This document shows positions 37,877-45,451 of a stretch of DNA of 45,451 nucleotides, piece by piece (position 1 is the stretch's first letter; each line of letters opens with the position of its first letter). This DNA comes from Dehalococcoidia bacterium (GTDB lineage: Bacteria > Chloroflexota > Dehalococcoidia > UBA6926). The notes below the pieces were generated by a model that did no database searches, had not been told where the DNA came from, and was given only the letters and a program-made list of their open reading frames with translations. The stretch covers positions 1 through 45,451 of the forward strand of contig VXMO01000035.1 of NCBI GenBank assembly GCA_009841045.1, given 5' to 3'. Both the position numbers and the translations under genes were made by a program.

Positions 37877-37990
37877 TCCACGAGGGATCGAACGAGTTCG
37901 ACCAATGCGTCTCCCAAGAGGGGCAGGCGACGCGGGCACATGACGTGGAGCAAGGCAAACAGAAGAGGAGAAGCGAAGCGGAGGGAACCG

Positions 37991-38281
37991 ATGGAACAGC
38001 TGACACAGACAATTTCAAATCTCGTGGGCATCATGCTCGGCCTGGTCGGCGTCGTGGGAGTGGCGTACTTCATATTCGGCGCATACCAGTACCTGACGGC
38101 GAGCGGGGCTCCGAGCCAGATGGAGCGCGGCAAGAGCGCGATGATGACCGCGGTCGCGGGCATCGTGCTGGCGATGGTGGCCTTCGGCATCGTCGACGTG
38201 GTCATGAACGCCGTCGTCGACCCGGCTGTCGACATCTCCGTGCCGGATCCGGCCACGCCCACCCCGACTCCGACCTCGTAG
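37991..38281 (+). CDS. VirB2/pilin-like small membrane protein
   Basis: A 96-residue protein with two hydrophobic helices (NLVGIMLGLVGVVGVAYFIFGAYQYLTA in part; MMTAVAGIVLAMVAFGIVDVVMNAVV) around a short polar loop (SGAPSQMERGKS), the architecture of VirB2/TrbC pilins and their Gram-positive-type analogues. The C terminus ends in a Thr-Pro repeat tail. ATG at 37991 is preferred over 37940 because GGAGGG lies just upstream and the helix starts there. It sits between VirB6-like and PrgI-like genes. Confidence 0.75.
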   Translation: MEQLTQTISNLVGIMLGLVGVVGVAYFIFGAYQYLTASGAPSQMERGKSAMMTAVAGIVLAMVAFGIVDVVMNAVVDPAVDISVPDPATPTPTPTS

Positions 38282-38304
38282 TCCGACGCGCAGAGGAGGC
38301 AAAC

Positions 38305-40005
38305 ATGAGAGAACACGAAGTACCGACGCACGTGCAGGCCGAGGACAGGGTGCTGCTGTGGCTGACGTTCCCGCAGGTGGTGTCGCTGATTGCGGTGGCC
38401 GCCGTCGGTTATGGAATCTTCAACTACGCCCCCGGTCCGACGGGCCTGCGCATCGGCCTGGCTGTGGTCTTCGGCGTGATCGGCGGCGCCGTCGCGGTGG
38501 GGCAGATCGGCGGGCGGCGTCTGCCCTTGGTGGCGGCCGACCTCCTGAAGTACTGGCTTGGGCCGCGACGGTTCGAAGGCCAGGCGGGCGACCTTCTGCG
38601 TCCCGCTCCCGTGATGACCGTAGAGGCCGATCCGGGATTGCTGGACAAGATGTTGGAGAAGGGCCGCCGCCGAATTCGGCGACTGGGCAACCGGCGCGAC
38701 CGCCGGGACGGGGACGGTCCCGACAACCAACCCAGCTCTTCGAACCGTGGCAAAGGTAAGGGTCCCAGACGCTCGAAGAGGGAAAAGCGGACCGGGAGAA
38801 TGTCCTTCGGTCGCCGCAGGTGGGTAGCCGTGGGCGTGATGGTGCTATTGGCCGTGGCCATCGTCATCCCGCAGGCAGTGGCGGCGCAGGGCGAAGACGA
38901 CGGGGGCGGTTACGGCTTCTCGGAGGTTGACCTGGAACTCCCGCCTCCGGTGCTCGGCAGGCGCCTCTACGTCGAGGAGATCACGGTAACCCGGGGGCGA
39001 ATGAACGCCACGGTGCGGGCCGCAACAGACATCAACCTGCGGGCTCGTGCATACGGAGGCGATAGCGGCAACGGTCTTCGTTTCGCGGGACTGGCGTCCC
39101 TCGACGAGGGCGAGATGACATCGTTCGACATGCCCCTGGACGGCGACAAGCCGTCATACACCTTCTCGTGGGTCGATTCTCTGGGACAGGCGGGCGCGTT
39201 CAGCCTGACCGCCGACCACCTACCGTACCCGCTGCCGTTCGCCGATGGCGAGCTCTGTGACGCCGAGGTGACGTCCCTCACCATGTCACGCACGACAGTG
39301 CGCGGCAGCGTCTCAACCACCTGCGAGCAAGAGGTCATTGAAACGCTTGAAATGGAGACGGTCTCCGGTATCGAGTCCGTCGCGGTCTGGACTTTGAGAG
39401 AGGCTCAGGTCACCCGCGTCACCGGCCGGGTTTCCGTGGGACTCGGCGGCCAAGAAGTCGATGTGCCCCTCGTTGTCGACGGCGACACGTCCTTCAGCCT
39501 CCCCGTCGAACCCGGAGCGGGCCTCCACGACATCGAAATCGAGGTGGATGTGCGCGGAACGCTGAGCGTACCCATGCCGCCGTTGGTCGAGATGAAGACC
39601 GTTCCGGAACGGACCGTAAGGCAAACACACGTCGTCTCCGTCCTGCGCCCCGGAATCAGCAGAAACGTCTCCGAAAGGGTGACCACGCTCTGCGAGGACG
39701 GGACGGAAGAGCGCCACTGGATCTCCGTTCGATTGTCCATTCCGGCCAAGACGATTGAGAAGACGACGAGGGTTCCGGTGACCTATGCCTCCTATGTCAC
39801 CGCGGAGATCGTGGACCGCGATCCGGCCACGCGAACACGCGACGAGACAATCGAGGTCTCGGCAAGCCTATGGGCAGACGACGGGTATGCCGTGTTGGAA
39901 GTCCCGGAGCCCGATCCGACGCCGGAGGCGGCAGAACAGGTACGTGCGGGTGGCGGCGTGCTCGAAGACCTCTTCAATCGCATCGGCTGGAAGTGGCCAT
40001 GGTAA
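38305..40005 (+). CDS. PrgI/VirB3-like domain fused to a membrane-anchored beta-rich protein
   Basis: This 566-residue protein has two parts. Residues 1-110 resemble PrgI/VirB3: EVPTHVQAEDRVLLWLTFPQ, two membrane helices (~21-40 and 48-70), then the LLKYWLGPRRFEG element. A very basic linker (~118-168) leads to a third helix (VAVGVMVLLAVAIVIPQAV, ~174-193) and a ~370-residue extracytoplasmic beta-rich region with repeated strand patterns (VTRVTGRVSVGLGGQEVDVPLVVDG, ETIEVSASLWADDGYAVLEVPEP in part). AGAGGAGG precedes the ATG. An internal ATG at 38800 lacks a well-spaced ribosome-binding site, so a true fusion is favoured. It probably bridges the VirB4 ATPase and the extracellular side. Confidence 0.72.
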   Translation: MREHEVPTHVQAEDRVLLWLTFPQVVSLIAVAAVGYGIFNYAPGPTGLRIGLAVVFGVIGGAVAVGQIGGRRLPLVAADLLKYWLGPRRFEGQAGDLLRPAPVMTVEADPGLLDKMLEKGRRRIRRLGNRRDRRDGDGPDNQPSSSNRGKGKGPRRSKREKRTGRMSFGRRRWVAVGVMVLLAVAIVIPQAVAAQGEDDGGGYGFSEVDLELPPPVLGRRLYVEEITVTRGRMNATVRAATDINLRARAYGGDSGNGLRFAGLASLDEGEMTSFDMPLDGDKPSYTFSWVDSLGQAGAFSLTADHLPYPLPFADGELCDAEVTSLTMSRTTVRGSVSTTCEQEVIETLEMETVSGIESVAVWTLREAQVTRVTGRVSVGLGGQEVDVPLVVDGDTSFSLPVEPGAGLHDIEIEVDVRGTLSVPMPPLVEMKTVPERTVRQTHVVSVLRPGISRNVSERVTTLCEDGTEERHWISVRLSIPAKTIEKTTRVPVTYASYVTAEIVDRDPATRTRDETIEVSASLWADDGYAVLEVPEPDPTPEAAEQVRAGGGVLEDLFNRIGWKWPW

Positions 40006-40313
40006 GAGGGTCCGTCACTCTCGGGCTGATCGCCGCCACCGGGGTGCTGTCCCTGGGGGCAATCACGCCCGAGCAACGGTCGATGCTCGATGCCTTTGAC
40101 CAGGTCCTGACGGGAATGGTCTACGCGGCAGCGGGCCTGGCGGTTTTCGCAATCGTTTGGGCGGGCTTTGTCCTGATGGCGGAGGGGGTCGAGGGCAGAG
40201 AGACGGGCAGGGCGCGGGCCGCCGTCTTCCTCGCCCTCGGCGGCCTGGTCCTCGTCCTCTCGGCAAAGATCGTCAGCCGCGTCCTTATCAACGGAATCGT
40301 TCCCATCCCATGA
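39999..40313 (+). CDS. Second VirB2/TrbC-like small membrane protein
   Basis: The 104-residue protein has a leader-like hydrophobic start (VTLGLIAATGVLSLGAI), then two membrane helices (MVYAAAGLAVFAIVWAGFVLMA and AAVFLALGGLVLVLSAKIVSRVL) separated by a charged loop (EGVEGRETGRAR). This matches VirB2/TrbC pilin organisation better than the first small protein. The ATG overlaps the stop of the preceding gene by 7 bp. It is directly upstream of VirB4, the usual place for pilin or VirB3 genes. Confidence 0.75.
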   Translation: MVRGSVTLGLIAATGVLSLGAITPEQRSMLDAFDQVLTGMVYAAAGLAVFAIVWAGFVLMAEGVEGRETGRARAAVFLALGGLVLVLSAKIVSRVLINGIVPIP

Positions 40314-40331
40314 CATGAAGGAAATACCAAC

Positions 40332-42557
40332 GTGAAGAATCTTCTCAACCTGAAGGTGACTAAGGACCCCAAGCCGGGCTCCGAACAAGAGGCGAGTCCA
40401 CTCGCCAGATTTTTCATGCTGTCCCACGTCGACGAGGACGGGCCGGTACGGGTCGACGGCGTGAAGCTCGGCATCCTGGAGGCGCTCGGGCTGGAGCTGG
40501 ACGAGGCAAAGCTGGGCTCGTTTGCGGGAGCGCTCAACGCGATGGACTTCCCGGTGCAGCTCTTGATTCGGCAACACTCCCCGGAATTCAGCCGCCTGCG
40601 ACAGCAGTTGAGCAGTGAACAGCCAGACAACCTGCCGCCGCAGACGACCGCAGCCGCCGACTCTCTGCACGGACTTCTCTTGAACCTTGAGAGCCGTGAG
40701 GGCGTGGTTGACCGGCGATTCTACGCCGTCTGTGAGTTTGAACGCATCGACGACCTGCGTGGTCTGATGATCCGTTCCGGGCTGGCCGTGAAGTCCGTGG
40801 CTGGCCGTCAGCTGAGGATGCTGATCGTCGCATCGGCTGTGGGCGGCTCACCGAAGGAGGTGGCGGACGAGGAGCCTCTTGAGGTCGAGATTCGGCAGAA
40901 GGAGATACGTATAGGGAACGCACTTGTCAGATCCCTGCACCTGGGCAAATGGCCCCGTGCCCTGATTCCCGGATTCCTGCAGGCGTTGATGGCGTCGGGT
41001 GCACGGATGGACGTGTCGATCCACCTCGGTCCGATCCCGGCCGACCAGGCGTCACGGACGCTCGAATGGCAGAAGGTGCGATTCGAGTCGGCGCAATCTC
41101 TCTCTATCCGCCGTGGCAAGAGCATGTCGCCGGAGGCCGAAATAGCCCTGGAGGATGTGCGGCGCCTCCGTGACGATGTGCAACGGGGCAGGGAACGGCT
41201 CTTCCACTCGTCGTTATCCATCACGCTCCACGGCCGAGATGCCACCGAACTCAAGGAGATGACGCAGGGCGTCCGGGCGCACTTCGCCTCAACTCTCGGT
41301 AAACTCGACACCCTCGCGTACAGGCAGCGCGAGGGATTGTTGTCCTCTCTTCCTATTGGGTTGAACGCCGTCGGCGTGTGGCGGACTCTGGATACGTCCT
41401 CGCTGGCACGGCTATTCCCCTTTTCGCCGCCGGACCTCGACACGCGCAGCGGCACCCTCTACGGGCTCGATCTGCGCTCGTCGTCGCCCATCGTCTATGA
41501 CCCGTTCGACGGCACGCACCTGAACGCGAACACCGCCGTCCTTGCCCGCTCCGGGAGCGGCAAGTCGTTCGCCACCAAGCTCGGCGTTCTGCGCGGCATC
41601 TGTCGCGGGGTTACCGCCTATGTGATTGATCCCGAGGGCGAGTATGCCGACATGGCGCGTGCTGCGGGGGGCCGAGTGCTGTCGCCCGGCGTGCCCGGTC
41701 AGGGCATGAATCCCTTTGTCATTGACCGTTCCGACAGCGAGGAGCTGCTGCTCCGCATCGGCAGTCTCAGACGGCTGATTGAAGTGATGATCGGAGAGCC
41801 ACTGGGCGCGGAGAGGAGGGCAGCACTCGACCACGCACTCGCTGCCTACTATATGGAACCGCGCGAGAGGACAGGGTTCAGGGACTTCTATGAGCATCTG
41901 AAGGAGCACGGCGACGGTGTGCTGGACAAGCTGCTGCGGCCGTTCTCGACGGGAAGTCTCCGGCATCTCCTGACGGACGAGGGCGACGACCTGCTGACGA
42001 ACGAGGCTCCCGTCACCGTCTTCGACCTGCGACTTCTCGAACCCGAACTCCGTCCCGCCGCCGCGATGGTCTGCACCGAAACGGTGTGGACGGCGGCGGC
42101 GCAGAATCCAAAACCACGTCTGCTCGTGGTCGACGAGGTGTGGTCGATCATGCAGCACCCTGAGGGTGCCGCCTTCATGGTCAGCATGGCGAAGCGGGCT
42201 CGCAAGCACCGGCTCGGCCTGCAGTTCATCACGCAGGATGTCCAGGACCTGCTGTCGGAGGACACGTCCCGTGCAATCACGGGTCATTCCGGTCGGGCTC
42301 TGCTCCAGAACGCGGCCTTCAAGCTCCTTCTCCAGCAGGACGCCGCGGCCATCCGCACGGTGGGCGAGGCATTCGACCTTCCCGTAGACCTGCAGAACTG
42401 GTTGATTTCATGCCCGCGCGGGGACGGCCTCCTACTAGCAAGAGGCGGGCGTTTCCCAATCCGCATCGAGGCGACGAAGCAAGAGGCGGACGTGATCGAG
42501 TGGCAGCCCGGTCGCAGCAGGCTCGCCGCCGAAGACAAGAAGAGAGGCAGTGCATGA
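40332..42557 (+). CDS. VirB4-family type IV secretion ATPase
   Basis: The 741-residue ATPase has a VirB4 N-terminal domain (~25-380) and a RecA-like C-terminal domain with Walker A ARSGSGKS (405-412), YVIDPEGEYADMARAAGG (VirB4 hallmark ~432-450), MNPFVI, Walker B LLVVDEVWSIM (~595-605) and the downstream GLQFITQDVQDLL. It energises pilus assembly and substrate transfer. The start is GTG at 40332 with AAGGAAA ~10 bp upstream. Its stop overlaps the next gene (ATGA). Size and motifs are normal for the family. Confidence 0.92.
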   Translation: MKNLLNLKVTKDPKPGSEQEASPLARFFMLSHVDEDGPVRVDGVKLGILEALGLELDEAKLGSFAGALNAMDFPVQLLIRQHSPEFSRLRQQLSSEQPDNLPPQTTAAADSLHGLLLNLESREGVVDRRFYAVCEFERIDDLRGLMIRSGLAVKSVAGRQLRMLIVASAVGGSPKEVADEEPLEVEIRQKEIRIGNALVRSLHLGKWPRALIPGFLQALMASGARMDVSIHLGPIPADQASRTLEWQKVRFESAQSLSIRRGKSMSPEAEIALEDVRRLRDDVQRGRERLFHSSLSITLHGRDATELKEMTQGVRAHFASTLGKLDTLAYRQREGLLSSLPIGLNAVGVWRTLDTSSLARLFPFSPPDLDTRSGTLYGLDLRSSSPIVYDPFDGTHLNANTAVLARSGSGKSFATKLGVLRGICRGVTAYVIDPEGEYADMARAAGGRVLSPGVPGQGMNPFVIDRSDSEELLLRIGSLRRLIEVMIGEPLGAERRAALDHALAAYYMEPRERTGFRDFYEHLKEHGDGVLDKLLRPFSTGSLRHLLTDEGDDLLTNEAPVTVFDLRLLEPELRPAAAMVCTETVWTAAAQNPKPRLLVVDEVWSIMQHPEGAAFMVSMAKRARKHRLGLQFITQDVQDLLSEDTSRAITGHSGRALLQNAAFKLLLQQDAAAIRTVGEAFDLPVDLQNWLISCPRGDGLLLARGGRFPIRIEATKQEADVIEWQPGRSRLAAEDKKRGSA

Positions 42558-45142
42558 ATCCGCTTTCTCCACTCAAGAATCTCTTCCGAACGAACAAGCC
42601 GCAACGGCCCGTCCTTCTGTCTATCACCCCGCCGCGCACGGGAGAACGAACGATGCTCGGCGTCGAGAACATGCTCCAATCTATCGCCGTCCCGGAGCCG
42701 TTCTCGCTTGAGCTCGTGGGTAACAACGGCGGCGTGCAGCTCCTTGTGCGTTGCATCGACTCCCAGACCGTGCGCGGGCAGGTGGGCGTTCACTATCCGC
42801 AGGCGCGGGTGGGCCCCGTCGATGACGAGGATGACCCGCTGGCCCTTGATCAGGGCGAAGAAGCGTGGATGGCATTCCTCAAGGTGAGGGGGCCGGAGTA
42901 CGCGCCACTTCGCGTCTTCAGAGATGACGACCTGCTCGACGAGGGATCCGACCCGATGCTCGCGCTGATCGGGGCGTTGTCGGCAGTAGGTCCTGAACAA
43001 AGAGTTGTTGCCCGCCTGGTGTTGAAATCGCTCGGCCCCGACTGGTCGGAGGCGTACCAGGTGGAAGCGGAGAAGTCTCGACTCGCGTCTCGCCCTGCGT
43101 CCCAGGAAGGGCAGACCAATCCAGGAGAGATAATCCGTCTCCTGCTGTTGGCCGGGGGCGCCTTCGTCGGGCTGCGAACGTGGCAGTACTGGCAGGACGG
43201 TGACATCGTGAAGGCCATTGCCCTCGCGGGTGGGGCAGTGTTGGGGGTGTTGACCGCCGCAATCGTGTGGACGCGGCTCAAGCGCGAGAACCCACGAATT
43301 CCCAACACCCAGATTGTCTTGGAGAAGGTGTCGCGGACCGCGTTCCAGGCCGAGATTCAGGTCGTGGTCATCGTCCCGGAAAAGGAAGGACGTCGACGCG
43401 CAGGCGCGATCCTCTCGCAGGTGGCAACCGCGTACCGGCACTACGACAACGCCTCCGGCGCGAAGTTCGATGTGGGCAAACTTGCGCTTGCCCCGCGAGA
43501 ATTTGGACTCGCGTTTCGCGGCGGCCTGTTTTCCAAGCGAAACGTTCTCGGCGTCCGCGAGGTGGCCAGCCTGTGGCATCCGCTCGGCTCGAAGGATGAA
43601 GCGCCGCAAGTGGATAGGGCCGGGGCGAAAGTCCTTGTTCCCCATGGCGATGCCCTGACCGAGGGCGCGCACGTCGGAAACCAGACGGCGGAGGCTGCGG
43701 AGTCCATCCATTTCCCCGACGACCTGCTGCGCCGCCACCACCTGTATGTCGCCCGAACGCGAATGGGTAAATCCACTTTGATGCAGCACATCGTCACCCA
43801 TCAGATGGCGGAGAAGGCAGCCGGTCGCAACAACGATGCCATCGTCGTCATCGATCCGCATGCCGACCTCGTTTCGGCTCTGCTCGAACAGGTGCCGGAG
43901 TCGCTAATCGACCGCGTCAAGCTCATCGATCTCGCCGACTCGTACGGTGCTCCCGGCATCAACCTGCTGGACACGCGCATCTTTACCGATCGCGACCGGA
44001 CGGCCGATTCGGTTGTGCGAATCGCCAGGGGGCTGTGGGACCAGTGGGGGCCTCGGATGCAGTCGATCCTCGAACAGATAGTCAAGACCCTACACGAGGC
44101 CAACAAGAATCGTGACCCGGATGAGCAGTACACGATCCTGGACGGCCTCAACCTGATCGCCCCGGACCCCAACCCGTTCCGAGGCAAGGTGATCGGCGAG
44201 GTGAGGGACATTCCCCTTCTTCGATGGTGGGGGCGGGAGTTCAGCAGCTGGCACAGGCAGTATCAATCAGAGGCCATCGCGCCCGTGCAGACACGGCTCT
44301 CCTACTATGCGACGTCCGGGAAGGCGAGCGCGATCCTCGGCCAATCGCGCTCCACGATCGATGTACGTCAGACCGTTCTGGACGGCGGCATCCTCTTCAT
44401 ATCAACGGCGCAGGGTGTGGTCGGGCGCGATGTGTCCGCGCTCGTGGGCGCATCGATGATGAACTTGGTGGACGCCGTGATCCGTGAGCAGGGCGAGCGT
44501 CCGCCCGAAGAGCGGCGCGGCGTCCTCGTCGTCGTGGACGAGATGCAAACGATGCCCGGCGTTGACTACGAATCCATGCTGTCCGAGCTGGGCAAGTTCG
44601 GGGCCAATTTCATTCTCGCCACGCAGAGCCTCTCCAAGCTCGACACCCTATCGGAGACGATGCGCTACAGCCTGATGGCCAACATCGGGTGCCTGGTCGT
44701 GTTCCAGATCGCGGGGGAAGACGCCCGTCAACTCATGGTCGAACTGGACTCCGACCGCGTCTCCATTGAAGACGTGATGACGCTTCCCGTTCACCACTGC
44801 TACGTGCGGGCAACCGTCGGCAACGAACGGCTGCCGACCTTCTCGATGGAGGTGCGCAAACCTGAAGCGGGGAGCCCTGACATTGCCGACCGAATTCATG
44901 CCGCTGCGGCGGCCTACACGACTCCGAGCGTCTTTCTCGCCGGCAACGACGCAAACCTTGAACGGCTCATCGAGGAATACCAGAGAGCGGCCGGCGGCCA
45001 GGTGAAGGCTGACCAGCACACGGCGGACGCGACACAGGAGAACGAAGAACCGGATGTAGGACAGGCGCGGCGGGACCGGCAGGCCGAACGGCGAGCGAAG
45101 CAGAGGTCGGACCAGGAGAACGCCGGGGAGGACTTGAAATGA
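42554..45142 (+). CDS. VirD4/TraG-like conjugative coupling ATPase
   Basis: The 862-residue protein has an N-terminal ~190-residue soluble domain, two membrane helices (IIRLLLLAGGAFVGLRTWQYW in part, ~197-215; IALAGGAVLGVLTAAIVW, ~220-240) and a cytosolic ATPase. Walker A is ARTRMGKST (400-408), followed by IVVIDPHADLVSALL and a Walker B region VLVVVDEMQTMPG (~657). The DPHAD loop is typical of TraG/DUF87-type coupling proteins, which bring the relaxosome to the secretion channel. The extra soluble domain before the helices is unusual. ATG at 42554 overlaps the VirB4 stop; the longer frame to 42410 is antisense-like noise. Confidence 0.85.
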   Translation: MNPLSPLKNLFRTNKPQRPVLLSITPPRTGERTMLGVENMLQSIAVPEPFSLELVGNNGGVQLLVRCIDSQTVRGQVGVHYPQARVGPVDDEDDPLALDQGEEAWMAFLKVRGPEYAPLRVFRDDDLLDEGSDPMLALIGALSAVGPEQRVVARLVLKSLGPDWSEAYQVEAEKSRLASRPASQEGQTNPGEIIRLLLLAGGAFVGLRTWQYWQDGDIVKAIALAGGAVLGVLTAAIVWTRLKRENPRIPNTQIVLEKVSRTAFQAEIQVVVIVPEKEGRRRAGAILSQVATAYRHYDNASGAKFDVGKLALAPREFGLAFRGGLFSKRNVLGVREVASLWHPLGSKDEAPQVDRAGAKVLVPHGDALTEGAHVGNQTAEAAESIHFPDDLLRRHHLYVARTRMGKSTLMQHIVTHQMAEKAAGRNNDAIVVIDPHADLVSALLEQVPESLIDRVKLIDLADSYGAPGINLLDTRIFTDRDRTADSVVRIARGLWDQWGPRMQSILEQIVKTLHEANKNRDPDEQYTILDGLNLIAPDPNPFRGKVIGEVRDIPLLRWWGREFSSWHRQYQSEAIAPVQTRLSYYATSGKASAILGQSRSTIDVRQTVLDGGILFISTAQGVVGRDVSALVGASMMNLVDAVIREQGERPPEERRGVLVVVDEMQTMPGVDYESMLSELGKFGANFILATQSLSKLDTLSETMRYSLMANIGCLVVFQIAGEDARQLMVELDSDRVSIEDVMTLPVHHCYVRATVGNERLPTFSMEVRKPEAGSPDIADRIHAAAAAYTTPSVFLAGNDANLERLIEEYQRAAGGQVKADQHTADATQENEEPDVGQARRDRQAERRAKQRSDQENAGEDLK

Positions 45143-45451
45143 AACTCACGGGGTCGTCGGCGGGCATTCTCAGGCAGTTGGCGGAAACGCCGTTCCTGGG
45201 GCGTGGCGAACTTGCGCCCATGTCGGGGTGGTCAGACTCTGTCGTCTACAGGACGGTGGACAGGCTGGAGGACTTTGGGCTGATTGCGTCGGTTCCGCAC
45301 GCCACGGAACTGCTTTCTCGAACAGAACGCTACTACCTAACGGCGGCGGGAGTCGAGGAATTGTCAAGGTTGGTCGGCAAGCCCGTCGAGGCAGTCCTTC
45401 GCACGTACCCGGTCTCGGCCCAGTGGCATAACCTGCTCATGGAACGGTTGG
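45139..45451 (+). CDS. Replication-relaxation-like winged-helix protein, 5' part
   Basis: The first 104 residues are a winged-helix domain (GILRQLAETPFLGRGELAPMSGWSDSVVYRTVDRLEDFGLIASVPH, shown in part, then TERYYLTAAGVEEL). This pattern matches replication-relaxation (MobC-like) proteins encoded beside coupling proteins and relaxases on conjugative elements. The ATG overlaps the preceding stop by 4 bp, with GGGGAGGA upstream. The gene runs off the right edge of the window. Confidence 0.72.
   Translation, partial: MKLTGSSAGILRQLAETPFLGRGELAPMSGWSDSVVYRTVDRLEDFGLIASVPHATELLSRTERYYLTAAGVEELSRLVGKPVEAVLRTYPVSAQWHNLLMERL

Noticed and set aside
42284-43861. Long minus-strand frame opposite VirB4 and the coupling ATPase
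   Set aside because: Antisense shadow; both plus-strand genes have intact ATPase motifs and coupled starts.

Overview
The window looks like high-GC bacterial chromosome, most likely Chloroflexota (SAR202/Dehalococcoidia-like), carrying the left part of a large integrated, probably conjugative, element. The assignment is an inference from lipoproteins with Thr-Pro-rich linkers, the interspersed palindromic repeats and the general gene content. No rRNA or single-copy marker is present to fix the taxonomy.

Bases 1-15,060 are ordinary chromosome. They hold a repeat-invaded undecaprenyl-diphosphatase gene, a dense cluster of three palindromic repeat families, a HigBA toxin-antitoxin pair with a recognisable promoter/operator, and glmU, apt, a metF-like gene and a sugar-nucleotide epimerase. 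tRNA-Gln and tRNA-Leu follow. A five-gene plus-strand operon (6.7-12.3 kb) joins a partner-switching module (STAS antagonist, receiver-PP2C phosphatase, RsbW-like kinase) to a lipoprotein solute-binding protein and a membrane histidine kinase. After it come a DUF502 membrane protein, tRNA-Thr, a DUF192 lipoprotein, a DUF2325-like protein and tRNA-Glu.

At 15,061-15,136 a large serine recombinase gene runs, on the opposite strand, straight through tRNA-Glu. This marks the element's integration point. From here to the window end the DNA is element-like. First come a lipoprotein and a NarL-type two-component pair (17.6-21.1 kb), then an AT-rich repeat-bearing island (21.15-21.5 kb).

An 18-gene minus-strand operon follows (34.4 to 21.6 kb), read as: membrane protein, unknown, DnaG-like primase, Rad52-like annealing protein, Cys-rich protein, free-standing TSCPD protein, Fe-S PD-(D/E)XK nuclease, SSB, RadC, two unknowns, N6-adenine methyltransferase, zinc-finger DEVH helicase, and finally a PRTRC-type cassette. 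That cassette encodes a small ubiquitin-like protein (C), two unknown proteins, an E2-like protein (B) and a JAB/JAMM peptidase (A). No ThiF/E1, ParB or ParM-like gene is seen. Many junctions in this operon carry a GC-rich hairpin.

A HTH/coiled-coil protein (35.0-35.9 kb) and a ~390-bp control region separate this operon from a divergent plus-strand type IV secretion module (36.3-45.4 kb): secreted protein, VirB6/TrbL-like channel, two VirB2-like small proteins, a PrgI/VirB3-like fusion, VirB4, a VirD4/TraG-like coupling ATPase and the start of a winged-helix replication-relaxation protein. No relaxase and no right attachment site lie in the window.

The observation most worth following is the reduced ubiquitin-like (Ubl/E2/JAB) cassette on an integrative element, embedded in a replication/recombination operon.
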